Origin: Chrysogorgia sp. JL179-B06
Taxonomy: Eukaryota > Cnidaria > Anthozoa > Scleralcyonacea > Chrysogorgiidae
Assembly: GCA_035772405.1 (NCBI GenBank)
Contig: JAYKKM010000181.1
Coordinates: 682,501 to 746,500 of the forward strand
DNA: 64,000 bases
Reading direction: 5' to 3'
Shown here: positions 30,092 through 41,401 of the stretch, in pieces
How positions within the stretch are numbered: position 1 is the stretch's first letter
Layout of the letters: each line of letters opens with the position of its first letter
Made by a program: the position numbers and the translations under genes
Notes under the pieces: generated by a model
What the model was told of the DNA's origin: nothing
Seen by the model: the letters and a program-made list of their open reading frames with translations, nothing else
The model's database searches: none

Positions 30092-30682
30092 ATGGCTATT
30101 TTTCAGAGAGTACTAAATCAAGAGGGATATAAGATTTATCACGATTTAACACAATACAGTTATATGGAATCCGTTTTTTTTTGGCAATTAGTAGGAAGTG
30201 TGGAAGTTGGGAAATCAAGATATCATCTACTAATATCTATAGCTGATTATGAAAAATATTTACGGTATAAATTTATACTGGAAATAGAATGTTCAAAAAA
30301 TCCCCAGATATGGATTATACATCATGAGGAACACGCAATTCCAGAAGAATGTTATGAATTTCTTCGTAAAATATGTGAAGCATGGAAAGACCGACTCCCA
30401 CGTATCAACGACAAAGGAATTGGAGAATATTTAAAGATACTAGATTACGATAGAAAACATTGTTTTACTTATGAGTGCTTTAGGAGTATTATAGCATTAT
30501 ATAATGATTTTTTTGTTTATAATAAAACTATAAAATACTCTTGTAAAAAATGTAAAGGGGAATGCGAATGTAATGGGGATTACCCTAATTTCACCAGTGT
30601 AAATTTTAATGAAATAAGAGGTTGTAATGTAGAAAAATATTCAATGGACAATATCCTTTTATGTAACGAAATAATACAATGA
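30092..30682 (+). CDS. arm protein with Cys cluster (196 aa)
   Basis: The intact product shows a mixed helix/strand pattern (YHLLISIADYEKYL; IWIIHHEEHAIPEECYEFL). Near the C-terminus it has CKKCKGECEC, which may bind zinc, followed by a short hydrophobic end. A TATA box stands 35 bases upstream of the start. I do not recognise the family. It converges on the minus-strand core-protein gene with a 23-base gap. Confidence 0.55.
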   Translation: MAIFQRVLNQEGYKIYHDLTQYSYMESVFFWQLVGSVEVGKSRYHLLISIADYEKYLRYKFILEIECSKNPQIWIIHHEEHAIPEECYEFLRKICEAWKDRLPRINDKGIGEYLKILDYDRKHCFTYECFRSIIALYNDFFVYNKTIKYSCKKCKGECECNGDYPNFTSVNFNEIRGCNVEKYSMDNILLCNEIIQ

Positions 30683-30705
30683 ATGTATTTTTTTTATTTT
30701 GAAAA

Positions 30706-30988
30706 TTAATACATTAAAAACTTTTCAACATGGTTTCTGGGTTTATGATATACAAGTCCTCCTTTTTGAAAACGTCTTTTGATTTTTTTCGTTCCTAGTT
30801 TTGCAATAATTTTTACTACATTAGCTTTTTTTTTAAGCTCTTTTTTAAAATCGTTTATAAAAAGTTTGCCGTATTTATTGACTGTTTTATTTCCTCCACG
30901 TTGCCTTTTTTTCCCTTTAAAAATACCTCCACGTTGCCTTTTTTTCCCCTTAAAATCACCACCGCGTAACTCTCTTATTCTTCCTACC
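30706..30988 (-). CDS. basic virion core-like protein with GG motifs
   Basis: The likely start is the Met at 30988 (MVGRIRELRGG). The 94-residue product is highly basic and repeats GKKRQRGG twice, then has FQKGGLVY. Such short Lys/Arg-rich proteins with xGG motifs resemble adenovirus-type core peptides that are cut by the viral protease after GG. A DNA-condensing role in the virion is inferred from composition and from the presence of a protease gene in the same element. The SET-domain gene ends five bases upstream. Confidence 0.6.
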
Positions 30989-30992
30989 ATTG

Positions 30993-31543
30993 TTATGAAG
31001 GTTGTTTTCTCTGCCAATAATTATCACCATAGTCTGCAAAAATTTCTTCATGGGGTTTTATATGTTTTATACTTTCTAAATACATTTTTTTATTATTGGG
31101 GTCGTAAACAAAATCGGAATTATTTTTATATATAGAACCGGTTTTCCCATTATTCGCATAACGTGCTGCTGCGTGAGTTGTCAAATAGGCATTGATACAA
31201 GTGTTTGCATCGTTACAAATACTATATACAGCATTATTGTTTTTACCATATTTACGATCCAATTTGGCTTGTGTTGTTTTTTCTCCCGTGTAATAAGAAA
31301 TATTACGATCGGGTTTAAAAGGTTTTTTCCAAGCAAATAATCCTTCACCAGCATTGGGGATATTTGATTTCTTGATACGTAAGTTATTTTGTTTTGCTAA
31401 ATGAATCCAACATTTTTTTGTTTTGTCTGTTCGTTTACGACATCTTATTTTTTTAGGGTATTACTTCTACATTGAAGAACGTGACGTATACTTTGAGATT
31501 TATCAGTGTTCCGTTTTTTTCGAGGTAACTTAATTCTTACCAT
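30993..31543 (-). pseudogene. viral SET-domain lysine methyltransferase, one frameshift
   Basis: ATG 31543 opens a basic N-terminus that runs to an A-rich run near 31450, where the frame shifts by one. From there the protein reads through RIKKSNIPNAGEGLFAWKKPF (first SET motif, with the G-x-G-x-F pattern), YYTGEKT, AAARYANNG (the conserved N-pocket), then EEIFADYGDNYW (the closing SET motif with the catalytic Tyr) to a stop at 30993. SET domains transfer methyl groups from S-adenosylmethionine to lysines, for example on histones; some large DNA viruses use one to silence host genes. Missing pre- and post-SET Cys clusters are typical of viral SET proteins. The break may be real or a homopolymer error. 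Confidence 0.82.
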
Positions 31544-31863
31544 TTTTTTTTAAATATAGTTTTTATTCCAAAATAATCATTATTTTTTTCATGTGTCTGA
31601 ATAAATTTTACCAAACTTTCTACTTTATAGATAATATCTTCGGGACAGTTATATATTTCTTTTTTTAATTCTGTTATTCTTTGTTTTAAAATCTTCGATG
31701 ATATGGGTATTATCTTTTCTTTATCTTCTGTAAAATTTAGTAAACATTCCCTTAAAAGATACGGCGTAAATAATATTGAAGGATCATTATCTTGAATTTC
31801 ATATCCGATATAAGGTGAGTTAGACGTTTTTAAATATATTTCAATATAAACAATTTCACTCAT
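31537..31863 (-). CDS. small protein of unknown function (108 aa)
   Basis: The intact frame starts at 31863 and its last codons overlap the SET gene's start by seven bases, which suggests joint transcription. The product has alternating acidic and hydrophobic stretches (SEIVYIEIYLKTS; ECLLNFTEDKEKIIPISSK) and a helical second half. No known domain was recognised. Confidence 0.55.
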   Translation of the reverse strand: MSEIVYIEIYLKTSNSPYIGYEIQDNDPSILFTPYLLRECLLNFTEDKEKIIPISSKILKQRITELKKEIYNCPEDIIYKVESLVKFIQTHEKNNDYFGIKTIFKKKW

Positions 31864-31904
31864 ATTTTTTTTTTACTTTCTTTTTTTGTTTTAGTTTTTT
31901 TTAA

Positions 31905-32072
31905 ATGGGTTCTTTATTCTCAAAAAAAATCCCTCCTATACTTACGTTGACATGTATTAATATACAGGATTCATACGATGTTACTATTGATCGTGTTGAT
32001 AGTGAAGACGAAAACATAAATAAAAATAAAAGTACATGTTTTTCTTGTTTTAGAAAAAAAAAAGATGAATGA
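31905..32072 (+). CDS. short protein with N-myristoylation-type start (55 aa)
   Basis: The ATG at 31905 gives MGSLFSKK, a good match to the N-myristoylation consensus (Gly-2, small residue at position 6, Lys after). The middle is neutral with a stretch of Asp/Glu, and the end is Cys- and Lys-rich (STCFSCFRKKK). Such proteins often anchor to membranes. It is divergent from the gene at 31863 and overlaps the next gene by eight bases. Confidence 0.5.
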   Translation: MGSLFSKKIPPILTLTCINIQDSYDVTIDRVDSEDENINKNKSTCFSCFRKKKDE

Positions 32073-32187
32073 TGATCAGAAAAAATTAAAATATAGTCAA
32101 AAAGATATAGATAAAATTGTAAGGTTATTTAATAAGAAAAAAGAAAGTAAGAAAAATGAAAAAATAGGACGATTATTTTTCTGTTAA
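32065..32187 (+). CDS. short Lys-rich ORF (40 aa), possible polymerase leader
   Basis: ATG 32065 opens a frame of 40 codons, rich in Lys and Asp, ending at 32187. It overlaps the end of the myristoylation-type ORF by eight bases and the open frame of the polymerase's N-terminus by about 20. It may be the true N-terminus of the polymerase, separated by a frameshift near 32160, or an independent small gene. Confidence 0.3.
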   Translation: MNDDQKKLKYSQKDIDKIVRLFNKKKESKKNEKIGRLFFC

Positions 32188-33443
32188 TCATATAGAAACT
32201 ATTAGTAGAGAAAAATTTAAAGTCACTGAACAACATTTTTCATTGGATGTTTCACGGGAAAAAACGGTTAATTTTATTAGTTTTATTCAATCGTTATCGT
32301 TGGTTTTTTCTTATTTAATTAACATTGCACGGGCAAATGTAAAAAGTGATGATGATTATGTTAGATTTATCTTTAGTAATGCTCCAAAAAGTTTTTTCTC
32401 TACAGCCGTTTTACCCGTGAAAGACTTTGACGTAAAATATTTCTTAAATATTATGGAAAAATTTATGCAGAGTAATAAAGAAATAATAGCTAATGGTTGG
32501 AATAGTAAAGTAATTGTTCAAACTTTTCCCGCAGGAATAAGTACAAAAAAAAAAAAAATAGTGTACTAAGGAAAAAAAGTATTTATAATAGTTTGAATAA
32601 GGGAAATGCTACAGATAAAGGCGGTGTGAAAAGTAATGTAAAAAAATATGGTCGTAAATTTCGCACGGGTGTATTTTATATTCTTAGCCATGTATTATTT
32701 CGTACAGTGAAAGATTGTTGTTTTGCTTTAGCGATATTAGTGGGTTTATCATTTTTAAAACAAGATTATAAATATGGTATAATGAAAAGAAAACCAAATA
32801 AACCCGTTGATGATTTATTTACGTGTGAAGAAATTCGAAATGTATATCGGGAATGTGGGATCCCCGAGGGTAATGTTGATGCTACACAGTTTAATTTTGT
32901 ATATAATAATTATTTAAAAAAACAGGGTGTTGATTTGTTAGTGTATGCTGACACTCATTCCGATAATATAATTTATGATTCACGAACTGATAGTGAAGGT
33001 AATCTTATTAAATTGACTAATGATATTGTATGTTTATGGTTAAATAATAATCATTACGATGTAGTCTTAAGTATAAAGGAATTTTCTAAACTCAGCACCA
33101 GTTCTTTTTGTGTTAAATGTATGAGTTATTTTACACGCCATGAATATGTCCTACAAATAACTTAACTTGTTTACGATGTTATAAATATCCGAATAATTGT
33201 AAAGATAAAAATAATAAACTTATTTGTAGCAGTTGTGATATAATTTTTTATAATGAAAATTGTTTTACAAATCATTTAACAAATAAAATTTTTAAACCTT
33301 CTCAGGATAATTATAACCGTTTAAAGGCTCTCCGCAGCGCACCACGTGACCAAACCGCCGCTTGTCTGATACCGCGGGCACAGATGTTCCTTAAATTATA
33401 TTGCGAAAGGGGCAAGTAAAGTGACTCGAAATTACTGCTCGAA

Positions 33444-34634
33444 ATGTTAACCGATGGCGAAAATTCAGATAGTAGCGAGGCAGTGGAAAATGATATAGTA
33501 GATATACATACAGAAGATGGAGAAGAGGTAATTATAAAACTATTTTAAAACGTTATCTGAGAGATATTAGCTTATAGTATTAAGTAATATAATCGTAACA
33601 ATCAACTTGTTTTGTATTAAATTTATAGGGTCTTGAATCACTCGCAGGTTGCACTTGTAAATCTAAGTGCAGCAATGCCACTAAAGGAAAGCGCAGGGAA
33701 ACGAAGAGGTTGTCCTTGCAAAGGGTACAATTTAAAATGTGGTTGCAATTGCAAGTGTGGCACAGCGAAAAATCCTTGCACGAATAAGGTTCGTATGTAT
33801 TCAAAACAGATATTATATACTAGTAATTTAAGCTGTATAATTGAGTGAAAAATACATTACATGTATTCTCATCTTTGTTTTAATATTTTTAAAAGGTGAT
33901 GTCAGAAATTGCACCTAACGTGACAACTTGCGAACCTGATAGGCAAAACGAACCTTCTGTTGAGGTAATTTACAAATGTGTATGTTTTTTACATGACATA
34001 TAACATACATTTTATCTATGCATTCTGTCTTTATCTATGCATGCTTAAGATTTTTTATTGTTTAAATAGGATATTCTAAAGAACTTAGATCATGAGAAGC
34101 TTCTTCAGTTTGCTGTGGTTGCATTCACATCAAGAAGGCTACTTTTAAATGATTTGATTGCAAATCAGCCAGGAACTGGAGGAAACCGTGATCCAGGAAT
34201 TGTGACAATGCCAGTGCCATCATTTTGTGTTTGTGGCCACTGCACAGAAATGCCTTCAGACAAAGAAAGAGTCTGCTGTAAAGAGAGAAGACATTGCCGA
34301 AGCCAAACTGATTCCTTTGCTAAACATTTGCATTGATTCGGACAATATATCAACTGTCATACGGAGTTTAGCAGATACGTATGTATTCACGCCAGTGTAT
34401 GACAACAAAGCAATGAGGCATGCTGCCCTACAGGCAATATGTCATGTGGAAGCATGGTCATTTAGGAAAGGGGACATCGTGTTGTTATACCCTCATGTTG
34501 TGTTGGGAGAATTAGGAAACATTACCCATCTCCAGATGGCAAATATACTGGATATAAAAATAGGTCATAATTTTATGTTGTTACTGGCTGCATTCAGGTT
34601 TTTGTGTCTGGTTACAACACAAGATAGGCACTAA
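33444..34634 (+). pseudogene. Kolobok companion gene: CXC-like zinc region and P2X7-type C-terminal domain
   Basis: Four exons are inferred from GT/AG borders: 33444-33527, 33629-33788, 33896-33964 and 34070 to about 34634. Exon 2 encodes a Cys-rich segment (GCTCKSKCSNATKGKR, then CPCKGYNLKCGCNCKCG), with one frameshift near 33697. Exon 4 encodes CVCGHCTEMPSDKERVCC and, after a frameshift near 34330, AMRHAALQAICHVEAWSF. This matches the ballast domain at the cytoplasmic end of P2X7 receptors, which is also found in standalone proteins of fish and invertebrates. The channel part is absent. A DNA- or protein-binding role in the transposon's life is inference. Confidence 0.7.
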
Positions 34635-34639
34635 TTCTA

Positions 34640-35160
34640 GACATATGACTCTCACACTGGGAACAAATACCAGTCTGAACAGCTTTATTCTCGTGCTTGC
34701 CAGGCTGCATGGACACTTAATTCTGAATGCAGCCTTATGATGTTCAAATTATTTACATTGTTTATTATAATTAATACCATGACATGATGGAAATTAGTGA
34801 TTAAATGTCCAAGGGAGGATTTAATTGTGAAAATTCAGATGGCCATAGGATATTTATTCACTAATTTCCTAACATGTCACGATATTAATTCATAATACCA
34901 TAATTACCGATGAAATATAATTTTATTGATTGAAATTACTGTATTTTGGAAATGAAAACCATCCTTTGATTTTTGCTTGTGCATCTTTCTTCCAAACTAG
35001 GGAAAATTAGTAGTTTCATGCTTACTAAATGAGGTAATTTAGATATAAATTGTACAGTGAGAAAAAAGAATCCGAGGTTAATAGGTAATCATGGTATTAT
35101 ATTAACACATACATAATATTATATACTGCATATTGCTCTGCTTGAATAAAAGTTATGTTA
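34640..35160. other. non-coding interior of the Kolobok transposon
   Basis: AT-rich DNA separates the ends of the two convergent transposon genes. Bases 34780-34800 and 34850-34880 contain inverted copies of a segment with CATGACATGATGGAAATTAGTGA, forming a possible hairpin. No coding potential was seen. Confidence 0.5.
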
Positions 35161-35162
35161 CT

Positions 35163-38100
35163 TTAAAACCGTGTCTGGTGCTCTTTTACAAGGTCCTTAG
35201 TAGATGGACCAGGTAATTTGGCAATATTAGGTGCCACACTTTTAGGGTTGTAAGGGTGAACGAAGGGCTGTGATCCATGTTCCCTGGCTTTGAGCACTAA
35301 TGAACAGAGGTATGGCAGGTAGGAGTAGTTTTTGTTTTCTTGAACTACCACAACTTTCCACCTTTGGCCTCGTTTGCTCCAACGCTTGGTAAAAATCAGC
35401 TCATTTTTTTTGTTTCTTGCTTGCTGTCGGTGCAGGTGGTGGTTGTGGTCAAATACAGCCAACAAACTTCGAGTAATTGTTCCTTCATATCTGAAAGTTT
35501 TTTTATTATTATAACATTAATGATTTTTAAATATTTTTGAAATTTTTAATTATGGTATATGAATAGTGCAATTACTTACGAGAATGAACATCTTTTTGGA
35601 GCATACATGAGTCTATGACTATGATAGGATTCAAGCTTTCCTGTGTGTCTAGCAAAATAGAAAAGTTTCAATACAATTATGCCTTAGTCAGAACATATTT
35701 TTTATACTACAATTACAGTATATGAAGTTTACTGTTCAATAAAAATAAATGTTTTATTTACTTGAATTTTACATAATAGGGCAAACTCTTTAAAAACCCC
35801 TTGTCCAGGACAATTTCTCGTAGAGCTTGCATTGGTGCAGAATCTGGTTGGAGCCACTCCTTGCTTGTAAGTTCTTCTAGAGGACCATGTGAGCATTCCC
35901 CATTATACCACTTGTGCTCGTTTGCACAATGCTTAAGCACATTAATCCACATATTCTATATAACAAGCAAGAGTTGTACTTACTAACATGTGTTTAGTGG
36001 CATATGAGGTTGTGCAAGACAAGCACAACTAGTACTGCTAGTGCTTGCATGTTCATATTTTGAAAGAAAAGAATCTAGACTATCTACAGCATATTTTGAA
36101 ATTCAGAAAAAATCAAAAAATGCCTTTATACTGTAATGTGTGTGAACTAATTGTTCACAAATAATACTTTGAATTTTGAAATGATCAATTTCATCATGTA
36201 GTAGGAAATGTTTACAGTCTGTCAGCAAAGAACTACTAAAACAAACCTTCATTTCTGTCAGGTCACCATTGCATTCTTTTGCACAATGCCAAAAGTGGTT
36301 TCTGATGGCTGCAACCCACTTTACCAACACAAGGTTTCCTCTCATCTTAGAAGCCTAAAAATGTAATAATTATAGTATGGTGTTAATAATTTATTTGCTC
36401 TAAGAAAAACTAAATTAATCAACTACATGATGTATACACATTTAAAATCATAGATTTATATTTAAATTGTTCCTTTTACCTTTATAATGGTAATACTTAC
36501 TGTAAGATCCAATATACACTCAGTATACAGTCATGTATGTGATTTTTTTCTAAAACAAAACCCTAGAATTTTATTGTAAGTAACTGTACCTTATTCAACT
36601 TTTTGTTCAACTTGTTACTCTTATGCCAAACATCAAGTTGGTGAGTAATTCCTTCATATTGAGGATTAGAAGCTGAATCAAAAAGAAATATATGGGGATA
36701 AATATCAGTTTACCACATATTAAACAGTACACAAATGGCATGTCATTATGGAAATGTTTGAGTTTCTATTTACCTAACAACTTAATTATTTGTGAACAAG
36801 CGTCTGTTACAATTTCCACGACATTCAACTTCTGGTTGACAGCATCAAGGGCTCTTTGACATCCAACCTTCTCCATGACACTGCTTTTCATTTGGGCATG
36901 GCGGACGTCAACAACTTCAATATGGAGAATGTAGTCCAATGATGTGTGCATAAGCGAGTATGCACAAATCTTTGCACAATGACCTGGCGAGTCCATTTGA
37001 CCATCCCCACAAACTGAAACTGGTGCATCACCAAGAGCATCAAACATTTCTTTTTGCATTTTACCCCACCATGTTTGGACAACTGGTGCGATATACAACT
37101 TCTGATAGTTCAAATATGTTGTTTCACCCATCCAAGCCAAATTCAAACATTTTGAAAAAAGAGATAGCTTAGTAAAATTATTCCCTGAGAACAAAAGAGA
37201 TGCAGCTGCCAGGAGATTATTACAGTAGATCCGATTGACTGTATGACTTGAAACCCATTCTCCACAATGACCATTTTCACATTTCCACTTGATTTCTAAG
37301 GTGCATCCAATCCATTTCTCATTCACTTCAGTGAGAGGCATTGCACACTCACTTTCACTACAGAACTGAAAGAAACTCTTTCAACTTTGAGACACTGCAG
37401 ATAAATTTCTTATCTGTGGTTACAATAAGTTCTTTTTCTGTATCTGCAGCAAAAGTTGTTTCATATTTGGGTTGCAGCAATACTTTTGGGGGACATAAAC
37501 CTTCGACAGATTCGAGACAATGGGCTGGGATGTTAGTTTCAATGCCCTTTATAGATGTTATGCTAACATCCATGTCTTCCTCTTGGCAGGTTGTAGCATT
37601 AAATTCAATGTTCATGTCATCTTGAACACCACAGCTGGGATGATTCTCATCTACATCACATATATGGGAAAGAAACTCATCATCATTTGAAATATCTAAA
37701 TCCTGCATCTCATCCAATTCACTGCAATCACTATCATTTTCACTTGGGCTCTCAATTAGTTCTTCATTTTCATCAGAGCTTTCCCCACTGCTTTCTTGAA
37801 AAGATGTGGCAATGATAGAATCAATGAAGACGTGCTCGGTTTGTTTATTTTTCATTGCTTTACGAACTTGTACTGTTTCATTAACTGCAACAAGTAAACA
37901 AATGACAATTATATTTCATATTTACTCTGTAATAATATCCCAGGCGGCAGCAATATTTTACTTAAATCAATGAATATTTAAGCTTATTATAGAGTACACT
38001 GATAGTGATTGTTTATATGATATATTTACCAGGAAACAGCTCGTTTCGTACGTTCACTCTATGTGGTGTAGACGTTACTTTTGGACAGAAATCTCCCATA

Positions 38101-38518
38101 GTGGACGCTGGAGTATCAATCCTATAGAACAAGTTTTATAATTATTTCGTTGGAGCAGGTATGATTCTGCAATAAGAAATTAAATATTTTTAGAACAATA
38201 CTTTTAATAGTACCTTTGGCTTTGATGGTCCACAACGCTCGACGGAGAAGCGCTATTGATGTTGATTTTCATGCATTCCAAGAGATTCGTTGCGAAGTCC
38301 GAATTGGTTTTAAAGCCACCTAATTCCCTTACTCTTACCCACTCATCGTATACTTCTATGCGAAGAGACACGTTCTTCCAAAATAGATCCTTGACACTTT
38401 TGTAGCCATCCTCGTGTATTCTCTTTCTTCCAGAGCCTTCTCTTTTCCCACCCGATCCGCGTATTGGTGGATCTGGTAGACGGAAATTGTCTTTGTTTTG
38501 CCCTTCGCCACTTTCCAT
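35163..38518 (-). pseudogene. Kolobok-type DDE transposase, eight exons, one frameshift
   Basis: Exons inferred from GT/AG borders are 38518-38214, 38121-38030, 37884-36774, 36672-36590, 36354-36247, 35955-35762, 35648-35580 and 35489-35163. The first encodes a Gly-rich start and a helical segment (GGKREGSGRKR), the third an acidic linker and then the catalytic region: GDGQMDSPGHCAKICAYSL gives the first Asp, followed by VMEKVGCQRALD and IVTDACSQI, which carries a further Asp. Later exons have HCANEHKWYNGECSHG and a His-rich segment. This arrangement fits Kolobok transposases. A frameshift near 37370 in exon 3 makes the copy inactive, unless it is an assembly error. The Zn-binding THAP domain seen in some family members is not evident. 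Confidence 0.8.
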
Positions 38519-41401
38519 ATTTTAGACTGCACTCATTACCATTCGAACACGAGAATTAAGCTATTCAACCATAAAATTTATTCAATCCGAACATGCGACG
38601 CCATTTTGGTGTTTTGAAAAAATTCCCAAATTTTTTCAAAATGTGGCTGTTCTGCGCATGCTTCAAAAGCGCTGCGGAGTGCCTTTAACACCTTGTCAAT
38701 ATTTGTTTTATTGTAAAACCTGTAACAAAATTTGTCCTCGATTCTTTTTCATTTTTTCTAATAAAACAGTTAAACATGATTGTAGCAAACGATTTTGTTT
38801 TCATTGTGATAAATACATGAAACAACCTCATTTTTGTTATGTGAAACCCATTTCACTTGAATATAACAAGGGGGAAGAAAGTGAACCCACTTTATTATTT
38901 TTTGATTTTGAAACAAAAGTAACCGAAACTAAATTGCTCGTACCGTTTTATTGTATCGTCCAAAAGGTATGTAAAAAATGTCAACATATTGAATTTAAAA
39001 AAACAAAAATATTTGAAAAAAAGGATCAAGAAATTATCGATAATACTATTGAAAAAGTTAGTTGTTGTGGGAATAGACAATTTATTTTTGATAACAATGT
39101 TATTGAAACTTTATGTGAATTTATGTTTGAACAAACAAATTCCGTTTGGATAGCTCATAACGGGGGTAGATTTGATACTATTTTTATTTTATAATATCTT
39201 TTAGAAATAAAACAGATAATACCGAATACTATAATGAACGGTACTAAAATAATGAGTTTAATAATTAAAGAACAAAATATTAGAATCCTCGATAGTTATT
39301 TGTTTTTTAGTATGAAATTAGCAGATATTCCAAAAGCAATGGATCTTCAAGGGGAATGTAAGGGATTTCATCCTTATGAATTTTACGATTTAACTTGTGA
39401 GGGTGAAATTGTAGATCGGAAATTTTTTGATACGAAAAATATGAATACAGCAACACTTAATGAATTTGAAAAATGGTATTTAGAAAAAAAAAAGAGAAAT
39501 ATATATTTCGTAAAGAGATTTATTATTATTGTTGTAGTGATGTAGATATTTTAAGAAAGGGATGTGTTAAATTTTCTACAATGATCGGTACCATAGGTTA
39601 TATTACACCCTTTTATGCAAAGAATTGTATTACGATTGCTAGTTTAGCTTTGAAAGTGTATAGACTTAATTTTTTTTTAAAAAATTGTGTAGGAATTATT
39701 CCTGCTTCGGGGTATAGCGGGGGTGTAAAACAGAGTTTAATTGCTATTGATTGGTTAGATGAAATTAATCGAGAATTAGGAGGAAATTTAGAATATATCT
39801 GTTCACAAAATGGGGAGAAAAAAATTCAAGGACGTTTTGTCGATGGTTTTTATAATGAAACGATATATCAATTTCATGGTTGTTTTTATCACGGATGTCC
39901 CAAATGTTTTGACCCCTATGCATTAAACGTTCCGGTTACAAATTAATCGAGATGTGGGAATGTGATTATTTAGAAGAAAAAAAATATACACAGAAACAAT
40001 TAATTGAAAAGAAAAGAAAATTTTATCCGTTTACTCCTTTAACACCACGTGACGCATTATATGGTGGACGAACTTCCCCCGTATGTTTATTTAAAGAAAC
40101 AAAACCCAACGAACGAATAAGTTACGTAGATTTTACATCGCTATACCCTCATGTACAAAAAAATTATGATTTCCCTGTAGGTCATCCTACTATTTTACTG
40201 GGGAAAGATTGTAATAAAATAAAAATCAAGGACATATTTGGTTTAGTAAAATGTTGTATTTCACCTCCTCGAAATATTTACTTTCCTGTTTTACCTGTTA
40301 GAATAGATGGGAAATTATTATTTCCATTATGTTATAAATGTGCTGTGGATAAATGTAATAAATGTGAACATAATGAAAGCGATCGATACTTGACGGGTAC
40401 TTGGACTAGTGTTGAGATTAATGTTGCTATAGATAGGGGATATAAAATAATAGCTCTTTACGAAAATATATCATTTTGAACGCAAAGAAAAAATCTTTTC
40501 ACAATACGTAAATCAATTTTTAAAAATCAAACAAGAATCTTCAGGAATTCCTACGGATTGTTTGAACGCCGATGGAAGTAAAAATGATGATAAAATTAAA
40601 CAGTATTGTAATGATTATTTAAAAAATGAAAATGTTTTTTTAGATAAAGACAAAATAGAGAAAAAATCCCGGATTAAGAACTATTGCAAAAACATTTTTA
40701 AATTCGTTATGGGGAAAATTTGCCCAAAAACGAAAATAATACACAAGTGTGTTTTTTAAACGATTATGAAGAATTATTAAATATCGCCAATGATAAAAGT
40801 AAAAAATTAACATCGATGGAATTTATAAACGAAACATTATTACGTTGCACATATGAAAAAATTGATGATGCAACAACCCCTCTAAAAACGGGAAATGTAA
40901 TCATTGCATGTTTTGTTACTACATATGCACGTTTGAAATTATACGAGTTACTCGTTAAATTAGACGATCGCGTTTTATATTTTGATACAGATTCTGTTAT
41001 TTATATATCTGATGAAAATAATTATACTGATGTTAAAACGGGAAATTATTTAGGAGATTTAACGAATGAATTAAATGAAAATGAATGGATAACAAATTTT
41101 TGTTCAACGGGTCCAAAATGTTACGCGTATATAACTAATTTAAATCAGGAATGTATTCATGTCAAAGGTTTTACTTTAAAAAATGAAACAATAAAAGAAA
41201 AATTGAATTTTTTATCCTTGACACAATGTGTTAAAAATCAAGATCAGATCATCGAAATTAAATATCACAATAAAATATGTAAAGATAAACTTAATCATAT
41301 TTTTATTGAGGATGAAATAAAAAAATTTTCATTTACATTTAATAAACGTGTTGTTAAAAATAATTTTAATACGATTCCGTTTGGATTTTTAGATAACTGA
41401 A

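Larger units (their letters stand above)
33321..38688. mobile_element. autonomous Kolobok-type DNA transposon, 5360 bp
   Basis: The insert is 33325-38684. It is flanked by TTAA at 33321-33324 and 38685-38688. The terminal inverted repeats are AGGCTCTCCGCAGCGC on the left and the complement of AGGCACTCCGCAGCGC on the right (15 of 16 match). It carries a multi-exon transposase (minus strand) and a companion gene (plus strand). TTAA duplications, AGG-starting ends and the DDE domain together indicate Kolobok. Reading across the two TTAA sites restores a continuous polymerase frame, so the target gene was open when it inserted. Confidence 0.93.
32168..41400 (+). pseudogene. element 2 DNA polymerase B, interrupted by a Kolobok transposon
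   Basis: The left part (32168-33324) has the Polinton N-terminal module (DYVRFIFSN, about 32353), then GIPEGNVDATQF and LLVYADTHSDNIIYDSRTD, and a Cys/His cluster. After the insert, the right part (38685-41400) contains exonuclease motif I (FDFET, about 38901), motif II (AHNGGRFDT, about 39153), motif III (YYYCCSDVDIL, about 39520), motif A (DFTSLYP, about 40129), motif B in a shifted frame (LNSLWGKFAQK, about 40705) and motif C (DTDS, 40984-40995). The frame is continuous across the TTAA site. Additional frameshifts lie near 32570, 33165, 39195, 39540, 39947, 40480 and 40715, many in A/T runs. It copies the linear genome by protein priming. Confidence 0.92.
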
